From assembly GCA_029721515.1 (NCBI GenBank), contig CM056562.1, forward strand, positions 3,589,593 to 3,653,592: DNA of 64,000 nucleotides, written 5' to 3'. This DNA comes from Synanceia verrucosa (taxonomy: Eukaryota; Chordata; Actinopteri; Perciformes; Synanceiidae). This document shows positions 47,801-60,600 of this stretch, in pieces; within the stretch, counting starts at the first letter, position 1, and every line of letters begins with the position of its first letter. The position numbers and the translations under genes were made by a program. Under the pieces are notes generated by a model. It saw only the letters and a program-made list of their open reading frames with translations, searched no databases and had not been told where the DNA came from.

Positions 47801-50800
47801 CATCAAAGCCACACTAATCAGTGTTTTACATATGGACCGTGTGTTTCTCATAGTGACAAACCCACAGGGAATTATCACCAACCCTGCACTTCCCTTCATC
47901 TCTATGGGGCTTTTCAATCTCCTTTAACATATTGCTTTGGTTTTATGGCAAAACAAATCCAAATTTACTGTCTGATTCAGTCTCACTGACTGTTTCTAAC
48001 ATGGGCAGGCAGCTAGCTGCCATCAAACAGCAGGCAGACAGTCATCAAGGAGTGGAACACCAGCTCTCGGGGGAAAAATGGAGAAGGTCGAAACAGACAA
48101 GACCCTGCTGAAGAAAGTAAGCCTGGTATCAAAAATACGAGAACATCAGGAATATCACACGCGTATATATACTGTATGTGTGTGTGTATACTGTATATGT
48201 GTGTGTGTGTGTGTGTGTATATGTGTACACACACACACACATACATAGTGGAAAATGCTGGTGAAATGGCACACTGGTGATGAATCAATGCATTTGTGCA
48301 GATGAGCCTGTGATTCGAGTGGTACATGGAGAAGAAATACACAGGAGTAGTTTTCACTTCATAACCCTAAAATGTAACAAGATAATGAACTACAAGCTGC
48401 TAAAATTTTTGCATGTCTTAGGTCAGCTACTCACAACTTGGCCTTCTCTGCCAGAGCTAACAGCCTCCCTTCATTGAACTGGACCACACCTCCGACCTGC
48501 AGCAGCTCCAGCAGAACCTGCAAACCAGTCACAATAAAGACCAGGAAATATAGCACAGGTTCAACCTGTGGCTGTTTTTATAGACAGTATAGTCAGTATA
48601 TACATATTCAGTATACACAATGCTTAACAAATTTATTATTCCACTACCCAGTGTAAGGTGTTTACCACTGCTGTCCTAAATTAATGCTAAAATATAATTA
48701 CTGTTTTTATCTATGGATTTTTAAAATCTGTTTTACAAAAAAACAGAAAAGATATCAAATCACACTGATGACAAATATTGTTACATTGTTTTTTGACTGA
48801 GATTAAATTCCAGTTGTTTCCTGTCGTTTCTGATCATAAAATGTGTTTTAGTGGTTGTTTGTTATTCTGGATTCATTTGTGGCTTCTCAGTGAATTCCAG
48901 TGTTCTGGATCAAATTTGGTCTAAAAAGGTGAATTCAGTTTAAATTCCTCACTCCTGTTCAAATGGTGAAGAGTAGTGAACTCAGTGAGGAAGAAAGAGT
49001 CCAGGTAAAGTGAAGGAGATGATAGTGGAGGCTCAGGACAGGTAGACTGATGCATTTTTAAGCACTGTATAATTAGTACATCTCTTTTTTTCTTCACCAA
49101 CCTGCTGCCTCTCAGTGTGTCGGGAGTCATCGTCTGGACAACACAGGAACTCCAGAACCTAGAAAGACAATAAAAGTCAAAATGCTGATGAATGTTACTG
49201 GAAGCAATAAGCATAAAGGAGTATTTAAGGTCCAAATATAAGATTTAATTGTCAAGCTTTAAACTCAATTAATGGCTATATTAATTAATAATCATATCAA
49301 TGGAAATCTATTTCATAACACACACACACACACACACACGAGTGTGTGCACACACACACACACACTGTAATAAGAGATGGCAAAATAATAATTTATTTAA
49401 ACAATTATCAAAGAGAGAAGCAACACATCAACGAGAGATTTTTTTTTAAACTAATCAACATGTAATTGATGCATTTCTTGTTTATTAGAAGAAGAAGATA
49501 AAGTGGATAGTGTGTCTAGATGTCTAAGATAGTGGAAAAGGAAGTTACTCCAGCAGAGTCCAAAGTTTCTGGCATGCTAGGATGAACAGAGGTACCTGCA
49601 GCGTTTAAAGACTATATCTGCTGGCAGGGTAGCTCCACATGGGAGAAATCCTACCGTGCCATCACTTTCTGAGATCACAGTGGAGCTGCCCTTATCGTTA
49701 GATTTATTTATTTCCCATCCCTTGTGCACCCATACAATACACTGCCCCTTTATAGGAGCTTTGTCCGTACTGTAAAGATGTAGCCAACACTGAGTGGATT
49801 ATCAGGATAATGTGAGTTATATGAAACATTCTGTTTGGTTACCTGATCAAAGAGCTTCCTGTTCACAAAAAGTGTGTTGTCTGGCTTGGCCAACTGACGA
49901 ACCAAAAACGTGAACAGGCCTCCCACCTGAGATGGAGTGAAGTCTGGGTTGTCTACCATCACCTAGGTAACCAGAAAAAACATATTTATGATTAAAACAG
50001 AGAAACAGAGAGAGAACAGAGAAAACAGAAGGTGTACTAACAGTTATATCAGTCATACATTTATGTGTATACACACACACATATGTAAATATATATATAT
50101 ATATGTATACATATATACACACACGTATATATATACACGTATGTGTATATATACATATATGTAGAGAGAGAGAGAGAGTAGAAGAGAAGGCTTGTGCTGT
50201 GAATTGTTCTGTAAAATCAATGAAAAACATTTTCTGATTTTACCTGAAGCAGGATGTCCACTATCCGCTGCTGGTACTCAAGGGCCTGTTTATCATTCTT
50301 AAAGTCTTCAAATGTCTGGAAGGACGTACGAAACAAGTCAGAAATGAAAAATTAAAACAAAAGGAAAGGAAAATGAAAACACAACCTGTGAGTAGCCTGG
50401 TAAAGTCAGGCCCACCAATCACAGAGCTCCAAACCCTGACATGAATTATTATGTGACAATTCAAAACATGAACACAACGTAACCTTTTGTTGCACTGTGT
50501 ATATTATATATATTTGTGACACACTATGCTTTTAGTACAGCCTTATGAAGTATTCATTCTGCTGCATTATTGTTAAAATATGTGACTTCATGTGAATATG
50601 AAACTTTTAAATGTTGGACATTTTAGAAAAAGTTAGGTACTGTCCTCACACAGTTTCTGGTGAATTTGAGAGTAGTATTACATTTTTGTTGCATTATTAT
50701 AAATGTATTTGCTTTTAGAATTTACACTCCTTGTGATTCAAAATACTGGAATGTTATATGAACATAGAAATAGTAATAAGTAATAAGTTCAGGTCACTGC

Positions 50801-53800
50801 ATGGAGCTGGACGCTGTGCTTTGTAAATATATGTTTATTTTTAACTGTACTGTCGACATGCTATACTGTGACTTTTTTATGACATTGTCACATGTTGCAC
50901 TGTCTGGCCAACCCTATTAAGATTGTAAAGTTTACCATGAGTTTGTTCATTTAAATTGTATAGTGTATTATAACTTTGTTTTTGTTTGAATTCCTATACT
51001 ATGACACTGTTAGCATAATTGCCTCAGTCACATTTTGGCAAAATTACAGTATAAATAAAAAGTGTTTTTTTTTCTTTTCTGAAAACTTTGAAACATGACT
51101 TTTATGCAGTTCTGCTATGAGTCTAACCACATTTTTCATCAATAGCACTTTTTGCATCACACATTTAATAAAATTTGAAGGAGAAGGAGGTGAACTGCTT
51201 CAGATTTATAGCATACTGCATATTTCAAGACACAGTCATCCAGTCAGCATGACAAGAGTCACAATGATATGAAGAAATCTCACCATGGCAAGGACATTCA
51301 GGAACTCCCGCGTATCAAAGTGGAGGAGGGTACGAATAAACGGGAAAACCTCCTCCTCCTCTAATGAGTCGGCAGAATGGAGACGGATAAGGAATTCAAA
51401 CACCTGACACAAATAGCACACAGAGACGCACACAGCATTACATCATCAGCATAGATATGTAATATGCACTTCACTGCAATGAGGATATCAACATTTCTTC
51501 AGCTAACACAACAGTGATTATCCCTGATAACCAGCCTCCGAAAACATGCCTCCAGTATTACTTACTATCTTACTTATCAGGCTCAATCAATGAACAGACG
51601 GTCACACTTTCAGGGTATCCCATAATACACAACAGTACTTTTTCTGTTTAATTAAAAACCTGCAACCTAAGTGTGTGGGACTGACTGGGATCACACATTG
51701 TGGTGGAGTCAGTTAATATTGCAGTGTGCTCTTATTTTGAAAGGCACGTGTGGTTAGCATGCACAGTAAGCAGATTGCTCAAGTGATGTCAGATGCTTCA
51801 GAACAGGGGTGGGCAAAATTTTTGACTCGCAGGCCACAAATCAATACTTAAATGATGTTCTTTGGTGTTTTATTTGTTTGCTGAATTACAGGAGAATCTT
51901 GGACAGATTCAGAAAAGATGGTTAATCTAATTTTATCAGCACGTTTGATGATTAGTTATGACTATGTTGTTAGTTTTCTTGATTTTTTGAATGGAGTTCT
52001 ACTTCATGATCTGCTTGAATATGCTTTAGTTGCTAAGCATTTCGGGCAGTTTGTACAATTAGTCTTACCACCCTAAATATAACATAATTGAATTTAAGGG
52101 TGTATTCACACCAGAAAGGTCTGTTAGTTCACTTGCTTTGGTCTGGACCAATTTTTTTTTTTTTTTGTGCAGTTCGCTTTCACACCGTGATTAATTGCAA
52201 CAGGACTAGAATTAACACATGTGCTAAGGTCGTTCAACCACTGGATGGTAAACATGTGGGCGGGGTAAAGCAGGAAGCCCAAAAGTGAAAGTAGGCCGAC
52301 GTAAACAATGAAGACTTTGCATACTGTTCTCATTATCCTGATAGCAATATGGTTCATACAGTTACAGCTTTTTGCAGAAATGTTCAATATCATGGTTGTT
52401 ATTTTACAATGATGAAGAGGTGCAGCAAAACAGCTAAGAAGGAGAGCTCTCATGTGTCCAACATGCTACAGTAACAACAGGTCTACTGTACAGAAGACGG
52501 AACAAGTAGCGTTCGCTTCACATCTCTCGCTCTGTATCTCTGTGTGTTTGTTGTGTGTCACATGCGCGAAAAATACAGGAGCCCATCAAATCCAAAAAGG
52601 TGGATTTTTTTTTTGCAACTGGGTCGGATCGAGGTCGGGCTGCTTTCACACTTGAAACAAACCTCACCAGGATTCGATAGGAACCGCTCCGAGACCACCT
52701 CAGTCTCGGTCCGCTTAATTTGGTCCGCACCAGTGTTCAAGTGATTGTATTCACTCCGGACAAAAAGGTCCGATCCAAGGGAGGAAACGGACTTGAGTTT
52801 GTTTTAATCGAACTAAACAAGGCAGGTGTGAATACACCCTAAGAATATAATTTGGATAAGTTCTGCGAGCCGAAAACAGCCCCCTGGGCCATATATGGTC
52901 CGCAGGCCGTAGTTTTCCCATGTTTGCTTTAAATGATGCTCTGCAATATAGAGTTTGCCTGATAATGTTTTAAACATTCTGTTATAAGTGTAAAAATAAA
53001 TTGCATTGTTATAACTTTATAGCAATTTTATAACAGGAAACTATTTCTGTTAGTTCAGTCATATTCTGTGAATACCAGATTTGATCAAAAATGAACTCTT
53101 GTCACAATAGTGTCTAATCTGTTGTATTGAATTAGAGCGATGAGCAGTGGTGGGTCAGACTGGCCTGATGTATCGACATACCTGGTTCTTGATTTGAACC
53201 ACAAGGTCTTCAGGAATGTCTCCAAGAGGATATGCCCTTCCTGCAAGACAGCAGCTGTACATACACATACCTGATTAATCAGTGCTTCTTCATGCTCTGT
53301 GATGACTTTGAGGGAGACATGAAATCTTTTATGGGGAACACAGGAGCTGCTTGAACCGCTTAACTGCATGGATGTGAAGACACGTGTCTTTTAATCAGTA
53401 TAGTTTCTGCATATATATTTGGCATAATTAGTGACACCTCTGATAACCACATCAAATGTTGACTCTTCAGTGAACATGTAGTAGCAGCTGTATACAAACA
53501 CCAAACACAGCTATAACAAATAGACAAATTGACATTGTCACTTAACAATGAAAGGCAGACACACATGAAATACCAATATATAGCATACAGAAATAGAATA
53601 AAACAGAATGTATGTCACGGACCGATAAGCTCTGTGTGAACTAACCTTATGTAAACCAGAAGTTTGTTCCCCATCACCACTTCCTCATCTGTCCAAGAAC
53701 AAACAAAGGAGGTGAAGATTTAAAGATGCTATTCAAACTTAAAAAAGTTGGTGCTATGAACTCTGGGATGTGTGGTTTTCAGCCATACCTGTCAGGTTCC

Positions 53801-54606
53801 TGCCCGCTCTAAGAGGTGGACCAATCACAGCAAAGAGTTTCTGAAATATAAACACAGCATGAAACACGTGTCATCAATCACTGCTCATGAGCTGATGTAC
53901 AGTTCCTATTGTGTCAGTGATACTTTATGCCTGCCAATCAATGTAGATATGATATTTAAGTTCATTTGGGAACATTAACACTGACACTAACAGAACTCAT
54001 CTCAGAGGGGAGGCCTACAAGATAATTTGTTTTTTTCCCTTCTTTACAAATTGCCATTTACGTCCAAATGAAACTAAAGTCATCATTTTATTTAATCACA
54101 TAATTTAGAATTCTGACATGATGAAATAGCCTTTTACCTCCATGGGCGTTATGTAGTCATTCATGCCACTGTTGAAAACGTAGATCATTGCATCATAGAG
54201 CTGGTTCTCCCAACACACTTGAACCACCTTCAAAAACACAGCAGAACAGTGGAAACACAGAATCATGTATTTATCAAGCGCCTATCGCTGTGGATGGCAG
54301 TATTTGATCTCCGTGCAGTCCTTACTGTACACACACTCACCTGTTGTATATCTAGACTGGTCACGTCCAGATGTACAATGCATCTCTCCAGGCTGTCCAT
54401 CATACCATTACCATGGTAATGAGCCAGGAGGTCCCTCATGATGGGTGTGGTGAGGTGACCAAGACGGTCTGCGACGATGTACGACTCCAGAGACTCCAGA
54501 AAAACGCCCTTAGCCACCATGTTCTCCACCAGCTGAGAGTACAGCTGGTTGAACATCAGGTCACTGCACACACACACACACGCACGCACGCACACACGCA
54601 CGCACG

Positions 54607-54665
<59 letters not shown>

Positions 54666-57600
54666 ATGTCGACTATGGACTGGTGACATTTCATCACAGG
54701 AATAAGGCTTATTTCTTCTGGACAGTGTCTGTTTACACTGACAAGTATGTTCTCTGGGGCCACAAAGAGCTCACGAGGAAATAAATAATTATATTCCAGT
54801 AACTATGTTTTACTCAGTTTGTACAGAGGAACTGCTCAAATGAGAGCAGCTCAAGACACTGATCAAGGGAAAATGCACACAAACACATCACCATGGTTAC
54901 CAAATGATAAGCACAAACGTATAAAGCACTAGTTTGTAGTTTGATTCCATGGTGAAAAATAGTTCCCAAAAGAAAATGAACAAGACAAGCCCTTTGTGTT
55001 GTGATCTGCACCGCCATTCACTAGAAGTAAATGTGCAGTACACGGAAAGTAATTCGGGGGGAAAATTGAGTACATTTATTCACTTTGGCCGAAATATTTC
55101 TGTGGGGTCACAGTAATGTAGTTATGCCGCGGAACCAACCTGCGGTCAGCTCTGATAAATTCGGACAACGGCTGGGTGGCCAGGAAAATGCTTTCACACA
55201 CTTATTTAGGTCTCCGGACTGTGGGGAGACACTGAATTTGGCCTGGGGGTGGCGTATCCCTTTAAGTTAAAGATTTTGTCTCATGCCTTCATGTTGTCCT
55301 GTCACTTCCTGTTTTATTTTGTAGTAATGCTGTGTCCCTCTTGCTTCAGATCAGTTTGCTTCCTATTCTCCTGTCTCCCATGTCTGTGATTGTCTGCCCT
55401 GCCCTGATTGTTTCCAACTGTTTCCCATTTTCTCATGTTTAAAAAGTCCTGTCAGCCTCTGTCTAGTTCGTATCGTCCCCATGTGCCAGTGTTTTCTACA
55501 AGTCCACGTCCAAGTTACCTGTCTGTGAGATTGCCTGAGTGCTGTTCCTCTGGAGAAGAGTGATTTTTTTTGTTTGTTTATTTCCTGGTAGCGAGTGACT
55601 TTGTTAAATATTCCATTTCCTCTTAGTGAGCATTTTAGGTTAACTGTTTTGTTAGTTAGAATAGCTTTTTCTTGTTTGTAGATGAAGCAGAGCATTTACC
55701 TGCAGAGAGCATTTTGTTAATCATTTTCCGACTTTCTTACTTTGCTACATTCCTTTTTAAGAGTGTCTGCAGTTCATTGTTTTTTTCCTTAGAGCAGTGT
55801 AACTTAGTTTCTAGTGAGTCCTTGTGCAGAAGTGATAGTTTCAGTTTTGTCTTATTTTTACTCACTCTATCCTCTTTGAGAGTGAGAGTGATTCTGGTTA
55901 ATACACCTTGCCAAAACTTTGCATTATTTGCTTGCCATCTACACAAATAAACAAACTCTCTTGTTTTGGAACATCTGCCTACTGAGTTATGCTTTACGGT
56001 CCATGCAGAAAGGTGGCATCGCCAAGACCTGTTTATGTTGGAGTGGAGGATCAGAGTGAGATCTGGAGTGATGTCTGCCTGTCTCTATTCATAAAGGCTA
56101 ACTAAAAATGCTCAGAATAAGTTGTGTTTTGGAAAGTTGCTTGTGAAAAGGGGAAATATTTAATAGAAAAATATATACTTAAGGTTCACATATTAACCAA
56201 GAACAATTTATTCTAGCCTACAACCTAAAGAGCACATCAGCATGTTCCTAGTCCATGAGTCCAACCCTGATGCTCTTTCTTTCTTGAATGCAAATATACT
56301 TACGCCCTCTTGAGCAGCAGGCAGTAATCTACCAGGACTGGAACTACATCCTGAACACACAGAAAGACAGAGAGAGAAATCGGTCAGTTTTAGCAAAGGA
56401 TCTGAGCATGTCTTCCACCACTGCCCATGTTTCCATTCATATGAACTAAAGTTCCATTCAGTACATCCTCTGTTACATTATATGTACATTTGGGTTGAAC
56501 AGTAGGTTTGCTAATATTTTGTTTATGATTGAACTTGACCTCACTGGGGTGACCTTCAGGATAATCACAGCCTCATGAAGCTTCACAACCACAAACTAGA
56601 GACCTAGAGCATTCAGGGATCCACATTAAGGGGGTTTCTGAGCAGCTTCCAGAGAAGAAATGCTCACTATCCAATCGATGAACACAGCTCAGATGATTCA
56701 CACCACTTCTATGTGGTATCTACTGTTGACTTTTTATATGCCCAGGATCATCTCCTGTCCCCCAAGCCTACTGGCAAGGAATTTTAAAGAACAAGATTTA
56801 CATTTGTTATTACAAAATATATTAAAATTACAAAAAATGACAGTTAACTCTTGCAACTTGGATAATATGTAATAACTGACATTACTATTATTTAACAGTT
56901 ATTACATTATTTGTAGTTATTTGATTATTATTATTATTCTTAAGTTTCTACAGAGGTGAACAAGTAGGAACTATTTCAGCCACTGATCTCTGAATCATGT
57001 ACAACACATTTTACATGTCTCTTTGTGTATAGACTAGATAAATGATATATAATGTGTTCATTGGTGCACCTTAAAGGTGCCGTACTGTTTCCCAGTATCC
57101 TGTAGCAGACCGGACACTGTCAGGTGTGTGAAGTGTGTTAGCTTACATGGAAATGTTGCTCCATCACTTGGATCTTTCCTTGCTCTGGACACTTCTTCAA
57201 AGCATGCTCTGCAAACTGGAAGAGGATCTCGACCATCTGCACACAGGGAGTGTTACAGGAGTGTCAGAGTACACTGTCTGGTGTAGATAGATCTACAGTG
57301 ACACAGCAGGCAGTGGGTTTCTGTCCTTACCTTGTCACCTACCACTCCCTTCCTTTTCACTGGATCTCCTGCCAGGCCTGGAATAAGCACAGATGATCCT
57401 CATATCACCACTGACTTACTGTGTGACTGTGATGAATAGCTTTCCAGGTTGCTGGATGTGTGATATTTGATATACCCACCGACCACGGCCTTAGCAGTTC
57501 CCTCATGGAAGGACCAGGCCAGAGAGAGAGCCTCAACAAAATGCTCCTGCTTCAGCAGGCAGTCTATACGCTGGACAGGAGACAACAGGACCAACATGAA

Positions 57601-60600
57601 CCAGGAGCGAAGCAAGCAGCTGTGGTCTACTGATGTAAACTGAATGATCTGCTGTGCAAAGGAGCTCAAGAAGACCTCCAGTCTTCTATTAACATTGATT
57701 TTTACCAAAGAGGCTTGTAGGAGCTGATAATGTATCAAAGATGCATAATGTAATAAAATAATGTGATAATACATGATAATGTGATAATTTTATTACATTT
57801 ACTAATTTTACACCATTACAGGACAACTCAACAATTTATTGATTAATAGGATAATTGCGTCAATGTACAGAGCAGCACATATTAAAGAACCCTTTTAATA
57901 GTTTTTATTGTAATTCAAGGCTCAGTGTTCAAACACAAATGGACACTAGCCCTACATCTCATGCCATAAGACATAAATATGTGTAATAGCTTGTTATAGA
58001 AAGTAGGGCAGTAGGCAGCAAGCCGGCAGGGGCCCTCCGCTGGAGGGTCTCGTTTTCCAATCGGTCAGCGTTCAAAAAAAGAGCAAGCCGCATAAGTGAG
58101 AGAGGCCGGCAGAGCACTCAAGGGGGCCGGCAGAGCGCTCAAGGTATCCGCCCTGACTCGCCCTTTGTAATGATTTGTCAATTGATTGACTAATGCTGCT
58201 TGTGATGAATATGTGCTTTTTTTCATGATGTAATTAATTAAAAAGTTTTAAAACGGGAAAAAAAATGTCTGTGTGAAATACTGTGGTGTGTTTTTGTTCG
58301 TAAGGCATCCAGACACTACACTCATCAAACATATCATGCATTTGTGTTTTAACACTGAGTGCTAAATTACAATATAAATTATTAAAAGAGTTATTTTATG
58401 CGTGCTGCTCACTACATTGAAGCAGTTATCCCCTAATCAATACATTGTTGAGTCACCTTATAATGTAACAAAATTAGGAAAAATACTGTATATTGTGCTC
58501 CCTTCATAATGTAATAACTGATGCAAACTGTAATAATTTGTTATATTACGCACAAAAAGTTATTATGTTATGAGATTCATTACATTTTTTATTACATTAT
58601 CAGCTCTTACAAGGCAGTATATACCTACTTATCCTACCTCACTGCTTCCTCTGCTGCCTGAAACTTCAGTCTAATGTAGTGTTCACTGCAACAGAACTGC
58701 TGCTTCCACTGATCTACACGTTAGGATACACACTGATCAGACATAACATTATGACCACTGACAGGTGACGTGAATAACACTGATCATCTCTTCATCATGA
58801 CTCCTGGATATATAAGATGACAAATGAACATTTAGTCCTCGGAGTTGATGTTAGCAGCAGGAAAAATGTTCCAGCATCAGGATTTTTCATGAGTTTGACA
58901 ACAAGAAGCAAACAGTGATGTCTAGAGGACTGGATCAGATCATCTCCAGAACTGCAGCTCTGGTGGTCTGTTCCTGGTCTGCAGTGGTCAGGATCTATCA
59001 AAAGTGGTCCAAGGAAGGACCAGTGGTGAACCAGAGACAGGGTCATGAGAGGACAAGGATCACTGACCTAAGAAGTTAATGTTGCTTCTGATAGAAAGGA
59101 GTCAGATACTACAGATGTGTATGAGTGGTCATAATGTTATGCCTGATCGGTGGACACACAGTCCATTGAAATCACATCATCATACATTACTGCACTGGAT
59201 GAATGTTTTCAGTGTATAAGGCTGGCTCATGATCTGATGGTTGCTCCGTTACTTTCCCAAAACCTACTCAACTGTGACTTATGTGTGTGCACCATGTGGG
59301 GAAATACTAGTGTTCGATCGGTTCAACAAAACAAGCTTCATTTTAGCATAAGGAGGTAAATGCATTATCCATTCTGTATAACACATGATGTGAGTGGAAC
59401 TACAGTTAACTACAGACTCATACACACCTCTCTCCAGTTCCTTAGAGCCATAATGTGAGCCGACTGCAAGACAAGAAAACATCACTCTGTTATTTAAATC
59501 AGTATAACAGAATAGATCTTTACTATCACTGTCGTTAAACAATCCATCCTGAAGAGGGAGCCCTCCTCTGTTGCTCTTTCTGAAGTTTCCACCAGTTATT
59601 TTCCCTTTAAAAATTTTTTTTTGGGGAGTTTTTCCTAAGTTGACGTGAGGGTCCTTTGTAAAGGACAGAGGGAGGACCCTGTACAGACTGCAAAGCCTCT
59701 GAGGACAATTTCTGATATAATTTACTTATTTGTGATATACCAATAAAATTGACTTGATGATGAAAGTATTGGGATAGATATACTGTTATGGCCAAAAAAT
59801 AAATAAATAAACACACACACACACACACACGCATGTTGTGTATTTGTGTTTTGTGGGGACATTACATTGACTTACATTCATTTCCTGGACACTTCCCTTG
59901 ACCCTAACCATATCCACTACCCATGTCATCCTAACCCTAACCAAAGTCTAACCTTAAACTAACATTAAATGTTCTCCACGTCTTCAGCCTAAAATGTAAC
60001 AGTTTACATTATGGGGACCTGCACTCTGTCCCCATAAGGACGGTGAGTCCCCACAATGTGACTGTGTGAACAGATTTATGTCCCCATAACCATAAGTAAT
60101 ACCCGCTCACATGCGCACGCCCACACGCACACACACGCGCACACACACAAATATATAAATTAAAAGATATACTGTTTATACATTATAGACAGCAATGATA
60201 GCCATGGCAACTGTCAATTGAACATGTCAGTTACATACAGTTATGGCCAAAGACAAATGGCATTTAGTGTAAGCCAAGCTGGGTGCGTCAGGATGAGAGG
60301 GTCAATGCTCTCCAGCTTAGACACTATTGAGGTAAGAGGGGAGGGGGACATGACTCTGACAGCCAGGATATGTTAAGCAATTTTTAACCATGAAATGTAG
60401 AGTTTTCTAAATATATAATATTAACACCACCACTGTTCAGCCATATCATTCAGTGACTAACATTCAAACCAATGCAGATTTTAACACTTAAGTCAGGGAG
60501 TTTGGAGTTCACATTAGTCAGCATTTTCATTTCGGAGTTGACATTGACTATTACAGTTGGCCAATGAGCAAAAAGAGACTTCACTAACAGACATGTTAGC

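Noticed and set aside
55085..55270. Small gene in the VPS8 intron
   Set aside because: The 61-codon frame has no recognisable domain and the surrounding sequence looks repetitive.
59930..59945. Interstitial telomere repeat
   Set aside because: Only about two CCTAAC units are present and they belong to a dispersed teleost repeat.
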